Of a stretch of DNA of 64,000 nt, positions 34,257 through 43,115 are shown piece after piece; positions within the stretch are counted from its first letter, which is position 1; each line of letters begins with the position of its first letter. The notes under the pieces were generated by a model, which ran no database searches, was not told the DNA's origin, and saw only the letters and a program-made list of their open reading frames with translations. Where the stretch lies: positions 790,183 to 854,182 of the forward strand of contig CANKYU010000001.1 in NCBI GenBank assembly GCA_947488295.1, written 5' to 3'. A program made the translations under genes and the position numbers. The DNA is from an uncultured Anderseniella sp. (GTDB taxonomy: Bacteria; Pseudomonadota; Alphaproteobacteria; Rhizobiales; Aestuariivirgaceae).

Positions 34257-35687
34257 ATGCCTGACCAACGTCCCTCCAACCTGATTATCTTCTGCTCCGA
34301 CGAACACGCAAGGCGCGTGACCGGATGTTATGGCGATCCGGTGGTGCGTACCCCGACGCTTGATACCATTGCCCGGCTCGGCACCCGGTTTACCAATGCC
34401 TACACGCCATCGCCGATTTGCGTGCCGGCCAGGGCATCGCTGGCAACAGGTATGCAGGTGCACGAAACCCGGTGCTGGTCTTCGGCGGAACCCTATTACG
34501 GCCAGCAAGAAAGCTGGATGCACAGGTTACGTGATCAGGGCCATCCGGTGGTGTCCATCGGCAAGCTGCATTTCCGGCGCGCTGGCGATGACCATGGTTT
34601 CGATGAAGAAATCGAGCCGATGTATCTGGCCAATGACGGGGCCGGATGGGTGCAGGGACTGTTGCGTGACCCGATGCCTGCCTACGATGACACAAAAGCG
34701 TTTAGTGAAGACATCGGACCGGGCGAAACCGAGTACACCGAATATGACCGTCGCGTAAGCCACGAAGCCGTCAAATGGCTGAAAAAGTATGCGACCAAAT
34801 TCAAGACCCGGCCATGGTGCCTGTTTGTATCGTTCATCAGCCCGCATTACCCGCTGCAATGCCCGGAAGCGTATTACCGTTTGTATGAACGTGCCGAGAT
34901 ACCTGTGCCGGCATCGCAAATGCCCGAGCATGACGTATTGCAGCAGATGGCGCAGTTCTGGAACTATGACGACCACTTCGACGATGGCATGCGCGATGTG
35001 GCGCGCAGGGGATATTATGGCCTTGTGAGCTTTCTGGATGACAATATCCGCCATGTCATGGAAGCGCTCGAAGACTCAGGTGCCGCACGCGACACATCCG
35101 TCATGTATCTGTCAGACCATGGAGAAATGCTGGGCAGTCACGGCTTCTGGGCCAAGTCGGTGATGTATGAAGATTCCGTTGCCGTACCCATGATGATGAT
35201 GGGGCCGGGGGTTGCAGAAGGGGTAAATTCAACTCCGGTCTCGCTGACCGATGTCTCAGCCACCGTTCAGCAGACCGTTGGCATGGAACCACAGCCGGCG
35301 CGCGAGCCGTGGATGTCGCGGCCGCTTCAGGATTTTATTTCCAGCGCGGAACCCGACCGCTTCGTCCTGTCGGAGTACCACGATGGCGGCTCACCGTGCG
35401 GCATAACCATGCTGCGCTATCGCGAGTGGAAGTATGTACACTACGCCAACGGTCATGCCCCACAGCTTTTCAATCTGACAGATGATCCGCAGGAGTTGCG
35501 TGACCTTGGCCGGTCGCGTGATCATGAACGCCAGCGTGACATGCTCCGCACCCTCATGGGGCATGCCATCGATCCGGAAAGCGTCAACCGGGATGCATTC
35601 GCGGATCAGAAAACGCTGATTGAAAAGCTGGGTGGCGCAGACGCCCTGATGGCAATGAAGAGCTTCGGCCACACACCGGTCGGCTGA
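34257..35687 (+). CDS. Type I sulfatase (choline-sulfatase-like)
   Basis: A 476-residue formylglycine-dependent sulfatase or related alkaline-phosphatase-fold hydrolase. The activation motif is SPICVPARASLATG (C-x-P-x-R), Cys55 being the residue converted to formylglycine. Metal ligands FCSDEHARR, and YLSDHGEMLGSHG with the late Asp-His pair, are present; FISPHYPLQCPEAYY follows the same fold. No signal peptide, so cytoplasmic, which fits choline-O-sulfate or similar small substrates. ATG 34257 chosen over the upstream TTG at 34245. The CoA-transferase gene follows after 18 bases. Confidence 0.88.
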   Translation: MPDQRPSNLIIFCSDEHARRVTGCYGDPVVRTPTLDTIARLGTRFTNAYTPSPICVPARASLATGMQVHETRCWSSAEPYYGQQESWMHRLRDQGHPVVSIGKLHFRRAGDDHGFDEEIEPMYLANDGAGWVQGLLRDPMPAYDDTKAFSEDIGPGETEYTEYDRRVSHEAVKWLKKYATKFKTRPWCLFVSFISPHYPLQCPEAYYRLYERAEIPVPASQMPEHDVLQQMAQFWNYDDHFDDGMRDVARRGYYGLVSFLDDNIRHVMEALEDSGAARDTSVMYLSDHGEMLGSHGFWAKSVMYEDSVAVPMMMMGPGVAEGVNSTPVSLTDVSATVQQTVGMEPQPAREPWMSRPLQDFISSAEPDRFVLSEYHDGGSPCGITMLRYREWKYVHYANGHAPQLFNLTDDPQELRDLGRSRDHERQRDMLRTLMGHAIDPESVNRDAFADQKTLIEKLGGADALMAMKSFGHTPVG

Positions 35688-35705
35688 CCTTAACGGAGGT
35701 AATAC

Positions 35706-36875
35706 ATGACGGCACCATTGCAGGGCCTCAAGGTGATCGAGATGGCGCGGATCCTGGCTGGGCCGTGGATCGGACAGACGCTGGCTGATCTCGGTGCCGA
35801 GGTCATCAAGCTGGAAAGCCCCGGCGGTGATGACACCCGCAACTGGGGCCCGCCATTCGTCAAACGAGCAGATGGCTCGGATGGCGATGCGGCCTATTTT
35901 CACTCGGCCAACCGGGGCAAGAAGTCAGTCATCGTTGATTTCAAGACGCAGGAGGGGCGCGAAACCATCCGCGCCCTGGTCGCGGATGCAGACGTTTTTG
36001 TTGAAAATTTCAAGGTCGGCGGCCTGGCCAAGTACGGGCTTGATTATGCATCATTGCGCGAGCTGAATCCGAAGCTGGTTTACCTGTCGCTGACGGGTTT
36101 CGGGCAGACCGGACCCTATGCCCACAAGGCCGGTTATGATTTCATGATCCAGGGGCTTGCCGGTATTATGGACCTGACCGGCGATCCTGACGGGCAGCCA
36201 CAGAAAATGGGTGTCGCCTTTGCCGACATTTTTACTGGGCTTTACGGCGTAATAGCCATTCAGTCGGCACTGATGGTACGGGAGCAAACCGGCAAGGGAC
36301 AGCACATCGACATGGCTCTGTTCGATGCCATGAGTGCTGTGCTCGCCAATCAGGCACTGAACTATCTGGTATCAGGCACCTCGCCCACGCGCATGGGCAA
36401 TGCACACCCGAACATCGTGCCCTATCAGGTTTTTCCGTCCAGTGACGGTCACCTGATCATTGCCACCGGATCACAACCGCAATGGTCGAAAATGTGCCAG
36501 GTGCTGGATCTCGAAGACCTCATTGACGATGCCCGTTTCAGGACCAATCAGGACCGGGTGAAAAACCGCGATGAACTGGCGGCACTGATTTCTGCCAAAA
36601 CGTCATTGCGCACGCGTGACGACATGCTGGCGGAATTCGACGCGAAGTTCATTCCTGCCGGTCCGATCAATTCCGTTGAGGACACATTCACCGACCCGCA
36701 ACTCCTGCAACGTGGATTGCGCGTCGATGTGCCCGATGGTGAAGGCGTCATGGTGCCGAGCGTGCGGACGCCGATTGTGTTTTCAGACAGCACCTTGAAG
36801 CTCGACCGGGCCAGCCCCGGGCTCGGCGAGCACACGGATGAAGTGGTGACAGGTTTGAAAGAGCGCAAAGCTTGA
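35706..36875 (+). CDS. Class III (CaiB/BaiF family) CoA-transferase
   Basis: A 389-residue CoA-transferase of the formyl-CoA/carnitine type. N-terminal GLKVIEMARILAGPWIGQTLADLGAEVIKLESP, nucleotide-binding RGKKSVIVDFK, and catalytic Asp174 in MGVAFADIFTGLYG that forms the acyl anhydride. It would move CoA from a donor such as succinyl-CoA to an organic acid. RBS GGAGG precedes ATG 35706. Its stop overlaps the start of the membrane protein gene, giving a sulfatase-CoA-transferase-AbrB operon that looks catabolic. Confidence 0.92.
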   Translation: MTAPLQGLKVIEMARILAGPWIGQTLADLGAEVIKLESPGGDDTRNWGPPFVKRADGSDGDAAYFHSANRGKKSVIVDFKTQEGRETIRALVADADVFVENFKVGGLAKYGLDYASLRELNPKLVYLSLTGFGQTGPYAHKAGYDFMIQGLAGIMDLTGDPDGQPQKMGVAFADIFTGLYGVIAIQSALMVREQTGKGQHIDMALFDAMSAVLANQALNYLVSGTSPTRMGNAHPNIVPYQVFPSSDGHLIIATGSQPQWSKMCQVLDLEDLIDDARFRTNQDRVKNRDELAALISAKTSLRTRDDMLAEFDAKFIPAGPINSVEDTFTDPQLLQRGLRVDVPDGEGVMVPSVRTPIVFSDSTLKLDRASPGLGEHTDEVVTGLKERKA

Positions 36876-37933
36876 TCGCCGGATTGAGCAAACGCGACCT
36901 GGAACAGGTCATTGCCGCGCTGGCAATCGGCCTTGGCGGGGGCGCGGTGTTCTGGTGGCTTGGATTGCCGGCGCCGTGGCTGGCGGGATCCGTGGTGACG
37001 GTGGCGGCGGCATCCTTGTCCGGCGTCATAAAACAGGCAATGCCACGGCACCTGAGTAAAATCATATTCATTCTGCTTGGCCTGCAGATCGGTGGGGCGG
37101 TTACACCTGAAACCCTGAACACGCTGTCGCGCTGGCCTTTGAGCTTCATGATGCTGGCGCTGACCATGGTGGTGCTGGTGTGGGCCGGGGTGGTGTTTTT
37201 CCGCAAGGTTTACGACTGGGACCGGGCAACTTCCTACTTTGCAGTGATGCCGGGGGCTCTGTCGGTGGCGCTGGCGCTGGCGGCTGACACCCGCGCCGAC
37301 CTGAAGAAAGTCAGCGTGTCCCAGGTTATCAGGCTGTTTGTGCTGGTGGCGGTGCTGCCGTCGCTGATTTCATCACTGGGTGACTTGTCCGATGCGCCGA
37401 CGCAAGTGCTGCCGCAACCCGGCTCCCTGCGTGACCTTGTCCTGGTGTTGGGGGCAGGGCTGGTGGCCGGTTTCGTTTTTGACAAGCTCAGGGTGCCGGC
37501 AGGGCTGGTCCTGGGACCGGCGCTGGCCAGTGCCGTCATGCATGTCGGTGAAGTGGTGCATGGCACACTGCCGACGTGGGTGCTGATACCGGTATTCGTG
37601 TTTCTGGGCACCATGATCGGAATGCGGTTTGCCGGTGTGAAACCGGCAGACATCGCAAGTATTGGCGGTGCCGGCCTGGCCGGTCTGGGTGTGGCACTGG
37701 TGGTCAGTGTTGCAGGCGCGGCGGCGGCCAGCGCGATTGCCGACGTGCCGTTTGCCTGGACCATCCTGGCATTCGCGCCCGGCGGCATGGAGGCCATGAC
37801 GATCATGGCGTTTGCGCTCGGGCTTGATCCTGCATTCGTCGGAGCGCACCAGATCGGCCGGTTTGTGCTGATCGCACTGGCGATGCCGCTGGTGTGGCAG
37901 TTCATTCAGCAAAAACCGGGTAATACCAAATGA
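36872..37933 (+). CDS. AbrB-family (ammonia monooxygenase-like regulator) integral membrane protein
   Basis: A 353-residue, roughly ten-helix protein of the COG3180 AbrB family, misnamed after an ammonia monooxygenase link; it is unrelated to the AbrB DNA-binding fold. It consists of two duplicated halves, each opening with a helix and a GLPAPWLAG or RVPAGLVLGPAL motif and closing on a Pro/Gly-rich segment (VMPGALSVALALAAD, FAPGGMEAMTIMAFALG). Function is probably transport or sensing of a small solute. TTG start at 36872 overlaps the CoA-transferase stop (TTGA), so the protein is coupled to that pathway. Confidence 0.82.
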   Translation: MIAGLSKRDLEQVIAALAIGLGGGAVFWWLGLPAPWLAGSVVTVAAASLSGVIKQAMPRHLSKIIFILLGLQIGGAVTPETLNTLSRWPLSFMMLALTMVVLVWAGVVFFRKVYDWDRATSYFAVMPGALSVALALAADTRADLKKVSVSQVIRLFVLVAVLPSLISSLGDLSDAPTQVLPQPGSLRDLVLVLGAGLVAGFVFDKLRVPAGLVLGPALASAVMHVGEVVHGTLPTWVLIPVFVFLGTMIGMRFAGVKPADIASIGGAGLAGLGVALVVSVAGAAAASAIADVPFAWTILAFAPGGMEAMTIMAFALGLDPAFVGAHQIGRFVLIALAMPLVWQFIQQKPGNTK

Positions 37934-38038
37934 GTTAATAATTTCCTCTTTTGGTATAAGTCCGAGTGAAACTTTGCCGCAGGCCTTTCACAGGGATGTT
38001 AGGTGTTGTTGATCCTGCAATATCATTACAATGGTGCC

Positions 38039-38830
38039 ATGGATCAGATTGACAGCCTTCTGGAATACAAGACCATGTGGATTGCGGGTGTCGCGATCGC
38101 GTTTCTGGTGCTTGAACGTGCGTTTCCCAGGGCTCGCCCGCTTGCCGGTGCGCATTTGAAGACGTTGGCGCAAAACACCTTGCGGGTTGCCAAGAATTTT
38201 GGACTGCTGTTGCTCAATGCAGGATTGTCACCTGTTCTGGTCATCCCGCTGTCGGCACTGGCTGCCACCCATGCGCTGGGCTGGCGGCCGGACTGGTGGT
38301 CGGGCGGGACCGGCCTGCTGATGGATCTGATCATTCTGGACTGCTGGATTTACTGGTGGCACCGCGCCAATCACGAGGTTCCGTTTCTGTGGCGGTTTCA
38401 CGAAGTGCATCATCTGGATGAATTTCTCGATGCAAGTTCAGCCGTCCGGTTTCATTTTGGCGAGGTGGTGCTGTCTGCGTTTGTGCGGGCTGCAGTTATC
38501 TGGCTGCTGGACATCCCGTTGCTGTCGGTGGTGGTGTTTGAAACCTGCGTACTGAGCATGGCGCTGTTTCACCATTCCAATGTGGCACTGCCGGGCTGGC
38601 TGGAAAAACCGCTGTCGAAAGTGCTGGTTACGCCATCAATCCACTGGGTGCATCATCATGCCATCCGGGCTGACACTGACAGCAACTACGCCAACATCCT
38701 GTCGATATGGGATATCGTGTTTGGCAGCCGGTCGGCCACCAGCCGCTGGAAGGACATGCCGATCGGTGTTGAGCGGCGTCATGATGAAAACCTTATCGGC
38801 CTGCTGACGCGGCCGTTCAGAAACCGCTGA
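38039..38830 (+). CDS. Fatty acid hydroxylase/sterol desaturase superfamily protein
   Basis: A 263-residue membrane di-iron oxygenase. The three histidine clusters are intact: HRANH, HEVHH (in LWRFHEVHHLDEFLD) and HWVHHH, with hydrophobic helices before and between them. Members hydroxylate or desaturate lipids, carotenoids or sterol-like molecules. The frame extends upstream to a TTG at 38003, but ATG 38039 matches the usual start. It stands alone, about 1 kb before the sphingolipid operon; hydroxylation of sphingoid bases is conceivable but only inference. Confidence 0.85.
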   Translation: MDQIDSLLEYKTMWIAGVAIAFLVLERAFPRARPLAGAHLKTLAQNTLRVAKNFGLLLLNAGLSPVLVIPLSALAATHALGWRPDWWSGGTGLLMDLIILDCWIYWWHRANHEVPFLWRFHEVHHLDEFLDASSAVRFHFGEVVLSAFVRAAVIWLLDIPLLSVVVFETCVLSMALFHHSNVALPGWLEKPLSKVLVTPSIHWVHHHAIRADTDSNYANILSIWDIVFGSRSATSRWKDMPIGVERRHDENLIGLLTRPFRNR

Positions 38831-39062
38831 TCTGCTGCGCAACCCCATCCCGCGGACCAGATACCCCGATTTGCCGGAAGGTCCCGATAGCGACTCCCAC
38901 AATGGCATGACGTATGCAAGAGTTCTCCGGGAGAACATTGCGTGTTGGTTTGCCTGTGCCGTTTCGGCACAAGTAGTGCGCATGCGTGCAGGCGGTTGAT
39001 GATGGTGACCGTCGGCCTCTCACGGGTGGATTACTTCCTTTGATGTAAAAGGGATCGATGAG

Positions 39063-39617
39063 GTGAGTGAGCAGCAACCGGACATAGGCGGGACCGGTGG
39101 TCTTGGTGCCAACCGGCAGATGGACGGGCTGGAGCGTGATGTACGCCGGGCCCGCCTGGCCCAGGCTGCGCACTTTGATGCGCTTGTCGACATAAAAGAT
39201 GCCCAGACGTTGCGCCTTGCCGCGCTGCACGAAAGCCTGAAAAAACAGGTTTCAAAAGAGCCTCGCCTGGCGAGGCTGCTGCCCCTGCAGATGGTGGACG
39301 GATTCCCGCCCCGCCTGTGGATCGACAACATCTCGTTTGTCGTCATGGAACCGGACCCGCGGACATTCCGCCTGATGCGTCAGGAACAGGCCGCACATGA
39401 AACCATGCTTGAAACCCGCGACATGAAGGAAATGATCGCCAAGATCCGTGAACACGCTTCTCATTCGCTTATCGAGGCGCAACGCGGAGAGCGCAGCTTT
39501 GAAGCAGGTAATGGACGTATCAGCTCGCAATTGATGATGGCGTGGCTGACCGGTTTTACTTTCGGCGTGCTGGCCTTGCTGATTGTGGGAGTCATGACGG
39601 GGCGAATCATTTTTTAG
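39063..39617 (+). CDS. Unknown protein with C-terminal membrane anchor
   Basis: I do not recognise this 184-residue protein. Residues 1-150 are hydrophilic and strongly helical, with Arg/Lys/Glu/Gln-rich stretches (ERDVRRARLAQAAHFDAL, IKDAQTLRLAALHESLKKQV) and a central LLPLQMVDGFPPRLWIDNISFVVMEPD. The last 30 residues form a single hydrophobic helix (MMAWLTGFTFGVLALLIVGVMTG) ending in RIIF, so it is likely tail-anchored with its body in the cytoplasm. The GTG start at 39063 is preceded by AAGGGA at about 9 bases. No linked operon partner. Confidence 0.75.
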   Translation: MSEQQPDIGGTGGLGANRQMDGLERDVRRARLAQAAHFDALVDIKDAQTLRLAALHESLKKQVSKEPRLARLLPLQMVDGFPPRLWIDNISFVVMEPDPRTFRLMRQEQAAHETMLETRDMKEMIAKIREHASHSLIEAQRGERSFEAGNGRISSQLMMAWLTGFTFGVLALLIVGVMTGRIIF

Positions 39618-39929
39618 CCACAATGACGCCTGCATCGGACGCCAGACACGGCATCAATGTGGCAGGTTAACCTTGATGAAGACTGTAATGTATCGAGATG
39701 TTAGCGGGATATTGGGCCAGATCAGGCGGTTTTCGTGCGTTTTAGGGCGTATTGCGCATGTATTCGGAACACTGATGGGCTGGCGCGTTACATTCTGAAA
39801 TATCAAGTGATTTCAGTGTCAGCTGCCGCATCTGATAAAACTTTAATCAATTGGTGGTGATGGCGATATGCATCGCATGGCATCGGCAGGGAGTTGTCAT
39901 CGGTTCGCCGGAAAAAAGGGGTTCGATTG
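39618..39929. other. Upstream region of the sphingolipid operon
   Basis: About 310 bases without a gene. It carries the palindrome listed at 39795-39816 and an RBS (AAAGGGG near 39915-39921). A promoter must be here, but no unambiguous -35/-10 pair stands out. Confidence 0.4.
39795..39816. promoter_or_regulatory. Inverted repeat upstream of the sphingolipid operon, possible operator
   Basis: CTGAAAT (39795-39801) and ATTTCAG (39810-39816) are perfect inverted arms with an 8-base spacer, about 115 bases before the first gene. Candidate binding site for an unidentified regulator. Confidence 0.3.
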
Positions 39930-41759
39930 GTGCGTGTAGACACGACAACCGAAATTGGTACGGGAGCCGGTGCGGAAATCCGCCCGTTTACGCCCGAAGG
40001 AACACCAACAATCAATACCGATCTGGTACAGCGCCTCGGTGGGTTTACCACCTTGTGCGAGGGGCTTGATTATGCAGCCCAGGGCCAGACTGGGATGAAT
40101 TTTTACGGCCCTCGCGGCCAGCTCGATGAAAGCGTAACCTATCGGCAGTTGAGAAAGCGTGCGATCGCCGCAGCACACCAGCTTGTCAATGCCGGCATCA
40201 AACCGGGAGAGCGCGTCGGTGTGGTGGCTGAGACCGGTGCCGAGTTCATGGTGGTGTTCTTCGGCTGCCAGTATGCCGGCATGGTGCCGTGCCCGCTGCC
40301 GTATTCCATGTATATCGGCGGTCGTGAAAGTTATGTGACACGTATTGCCGGCATGCTCGAAAGTGCCCACGCAACCGCCGTGGTTACCACTGCTGATCTC
40401 GATGAGCTGGTTCGTGATGCTGCAGGCCGGGCCGGAATAAAGCGTGTTTTGAGCCATGAGCAGCTCGCAGGTTTTTCATCTGAAGGTCCCGCGCTGCAGC
40501 CGTTTGGCCCTGAAGACATCTCCTATATCCAGTATTCCTCCGGATCCACATCCAATCCGAAGGGTGTGTTGATTTCGCAGAAATCCGCGTGTGCGAACAC
40601 CATGGCCATTCTGCGCCACGGGTTGAAGATTCGCCCGACCGACAGGGCGTTTTCCTGGCTGCCGCTGTATCATGACATGGGACTGGTCGGGTTCTGCCTG
40701 TCGCCGATGATGGGGCAGGTGTCGGTCGACTATCTTGCCACACCGGCGTTCGCGCGCCGCCCGGCGCTCTGGCTCAAGCTGATGTCGCAAAACCAGTGCA
40801 CAGTCGCTTATGGCCCGTCGTTTGGCTATGACCTTGCAGCGCGGCGCGCCAATGGCAGCCTGTCCGAGCTGAAGCTTGATCAATGGCGTGTGGCCGGCAT
40901 CGGCGGCGACATGGTGCGTGCCGACGTGCTGAAACTGTTTTCAGAGACCCTGGGTGTTGCCGGGTTCAAATCGAAGGCGTTTCTGCCCAGCTACGGCATG
41001 GCGGAATCCACGCTCGGTGTCTGCTTTGTAGACGCAGACGAAGAGATCCGGGTTGACGTGATCGATCGTACGGCAATGAAAGAATACGGCGTTGCGGAGG
41101 TTTCAAGCGAAACCGACCCTGAGCTGGTTCGCAGCTTCGTTGTCTGCGGACGCCCGCTGCCCGCGCACAAGATGCGGGTGGTGAATATTACCGGTAAGGA
41201 ACTGGGTGACCGCGAAATCGGTTGCATCGAGATTGCCGGCCCCAGCCTGATGAGCGGTTATTTCCGCAATGATGCCGCCACGTCCGCGATCATGCGCGAC
41301 GACGGGTTCATGGACACTGGTGACATGGGCTACTGGCTGGATGGCGAGATCGTCATCACCGGACGGGCCAAGGACATGATCCTGCACAACGGCCGCAATA
41401 TCTGGCCGCAGGACATTGAATGGTCTGTCGAGAAACTTGCTGCTGTTCGGGACGGGGACGTAGCCGCATTTGCCGTGGAAGGTTCGCATGGCGAAGATTG
41501 CGTGTGTGTGCTGGTGCAGTGCCGCTTGCGCAAGGACGACGAGATCGAATCGGTCCGCAAGGCGGTCAAGGCGCAGATCTCTCGGACTATCGGCATCGAG
41601 GCGCAAGTGGTTATGGTGCCGCCCAAATCACTGCCGTTCACGTCGTCGGGAAAACTGTCGCGTTCGGGAGCGAAAACCATGTTTGGCAATGGTGACATTG
41701 TTGAAATCGTGAGCGATTTCAAGACCATAGACAATGCCATGTCCGTGGCCGCCGAATAG
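39930..41759 (+). CDS. Fatty acyl-AMP ligase / acyl-ACP synthetase of the sphingolipid operon
   Basis: A 609-residue ANL-superfamily adenylating enzyme. AMP-binding P-loop YSSGSTSNPKGV, SYGMAESTLGVCF (A5 motif), GYFRND, MDTGDMGYW and GRAKDMILHNGRNIWPQDIEW near the C-terminus. The layout is that of FAAL/acyl-ACP synthetases rather than CoA ligases, and the homologue in the Caulobacter ceramide locus loads a fatty acid onto the dedicated ACP used by serine palmitoyltransferase. Here it starts the operon aas-cerR-acp-spt. GTG 39930 preferred (RBS AAAGGGG at 8 bases); TTG 39894 and 39927 are alternatives. A small hairpin follows at 41781-41796. Confidence 0.87.
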   Translation: MRVDTTTEIGTGAGAEIRPFTPEGTPTINTDLVQRLGGFTTLCEGLDYAAQGQTGMNFYGPRGQLDESVTYRQLRKRAIAAAHQLVNAGIKPGERVGVVAETGAEFMVVFFGCQYAGMVPCPLPYSMYIGGRESYVTRIAGMLESAHATAVVTTADLDELVRDAAGRAGIKRVLSHEQLAGFSSEGPALQPFGPEDISYIQYSSGSTSNPKGVLISQKSACANTMAILRHGLKIRPTDRAFSWLPLYHDMGLVGFCLSPMMGQVSVDYLATPAFARRPALWLKLMSQNQCTVAYGPSFGYDLAARRANGSLSELKLDQWRVAGIGGDMVRADVLKLFSETLGVAGFKSKAFLPSYGMAESTLGVCFVDADEEIRVDVIDRTAMKEYGVAEVSSETDPELVRSFVVCGRPLPAHKMRVVNITGKELGDREIGCIEIAGPSLMSGYFRNDAATSAIMRDDGFMDTGDMGYWLDGEIVITGRAKDMILHNGRNIWPQDIEWSVEKLAAVRDGDVAAFAVEGSHGEDCVCVLVQCRLRKDDEIESVRKAVKAQISRTIGIEAQVVMVPPKSLPFTSSGKLSRSGAKTMFGNGDIVEIVSDFKTIDNAMSVAAE

Positions 41760-41821
41760 GCTGACGCCCGTTAACGTCGATCCGCTGCATAGCGGAATAA
41801 TCTGTTGCTAAGTGTTGAGCC

Positions 41822-42799
41822 ATGTCTCCTCGAACAGCGCCTGCTGCGCCCCTTCGGATTGCGGTTACCGGAGTTACCGGATTTGTGGGATCGCACCTGG
41901 TGCGCCGGCTTGCTGCCCGCGACCATGAAGTCACGGCGCTGGTCCGCGACAGATCCCGACTGAGCAAGAAATTTCCAGCCTCGACCGTCGTTGTCGAGGG
42001 CGCGCTGGACGACATGCAGGCTGTGGACAAGCTGGTTGGCGGGGCCGAGGTGGTTGTGCATGTGGCTGGTGCGATCAAGGCGGTTGATGCAGCGCAATTC
42101 ATGCAGGTCAACGCGCAAGGCACCGGTGCAGTTGTTGACGCGGCAAGGCGGGCCGGCGTGGCAAGGTTTGTTCATGTCTCGTCGCTGGCTGCCAGAGAGC
42201 CGGCCCTGTCGGCATATTGCGCATCAAAGGCGGAAGCGGAAGCCATTGTTGCAGGCACGGCAGGGGGGATGGAGTGGATGTGCATACGCCCGCCGGCGGT
42301 CTATGGGCCGGGTGATCGCGCCACGCTGCCGCTGGTGCAGCAATTGTCGAGGCGGCATGCGATCCTGACCGGTACACACGATCAGCGGATTTCCCTGTTG
42401 CATGTCGATGATCTGGCGCGCGGGCTGGTCGCTGCCTCAGAAGGCCTTGTCCAGGATGGCATCGTCTATGAGGCAGATGATGCGACATCAGGCGGGTATA
42501 GCTGGCGCGATGTGGCTCGCGCCGCCGGGCAAACGCTGGGTTTCACGCCCCGGGTTCACCTGTTGCCGCGCCTGATCGTGCAGATGGCGGGAATTGCCGG
42601 TGGCATGCTGGCCTCGACAACCGGCAGGGCCCAGATTCTGACGGCCGGCAAGGCGCGCGAACTCTATCACCGTGACTGGGTGATCAACGGGCAACGTCTG
42701 GACGCCACCGGGCACTGGCAACCGCGAATGAAGTTTGCTGAGGGATTTGCCGACACGCTTCGCTGGTACACGGCGCACGGATGGTTGCCTGACAGATGA
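41822..42799 (+). CDS. cerR: NAD-dependent epimerase-type 3-ketosphinganine reductase
   Basis: A 325-residue extended-SDR protein: Rossmann motif VTGVTGFVGSH starting at residue 15, HVSSLAAREPALSAYCASK with catalytic Tyr132/Lys136, and RPPAVYGPGD. By position between the acyl-ACP ligase and ACP/SPT it matches the Caulobacter CerR, which reduces 3-ketosphinganine in ceramide synthesis; assignment rests on the operon as much as on sequence. A hydrophobic helix near residues 245-265 (LLPRLIVQMAGIAGGMLAST) suggests membrane association. ATG 41822; 44 bases separate it from the ACP gene. Confidence 0.8.
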   Translation: MSPRTAPAAPLRIAVTGVTGFVGSHLVRRLAARDHEVTALVRDRSRLSKKFPASTVVVEGALDDMQAVDKLVGGAEVVVHVAGAIKAVDAAQFMQVNAQGTGAVVDAARRAGVARFVHVSSLAAREPALSAYCASKAEAEAIVAGTAGGMEWMCIRPPAVYGPGDRATLPLVQQLSRRHAILTGTHDQRISLLHVDDLARGLVAASEGLVQDGIVYEADDATSGGYSWRDVARAAGQTLGFTPRVHLLPRLIVQMAGIAGGMLASTTGRAQILTAGKARELYHRDWVINGQRLDATGHWQPRMKFAEGFADTLRWYTAHGWLPDR

Positions 42800-42843
42800 G
42801 ACACGCCTACAAAGCGGCACATTGTTGATGGAGATAACAGAGT

Positions 42844-43092
42844 ATGACGGACGACGAGCAGGAAATTTTCGACAAGCTGAGCGAGCTGTTGCAACCGTTC
42901 AATGAAAAGCAGGTCGAATTGAAACCGCAAACCGAGATTGCAGTGGATCTGGCAATCGATTCTGTTTCCGTGATGGATTTCGTCATGGAAGTGGAAGATC
43001 ATTTCGACATGGATATTCCGCTGAATGTGTTATCGGACACTCACACCATGAAAGACCTGATCTCGGTGGTTCAGGCCCGCAAGAAAACATAA
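42844..43092 (+). CDS. Dedicated acyl carrier protein for serine palmitoyltransferase
   Basis: An 82-residue acidic ACP. The phosphopantetheine Ser40 is in AVDLAIDSVSVMDFVMEVEDHF; the following helix is longer and more acidic than in housekeeping AcpP. It is placed 23 bases before spt, as in the Caulobacter ceramide locus, where the ACP (AcpR) hands acyl chains to SPT in place of CoA. RBS GGAGAT precedes ATG 42844. Confidence 0.88.
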   Translation: MTDDEQEIFDKLSELLQPFNEKQVELKPQTEIAVDLAIDSVSVMDFVMEVEDHFDMDIPLNVLSDTHTMKDLISVVQARKKT

Positions 43093-43115
43093 CTCCTTTG
43101 GCATGAGGCAGGACA

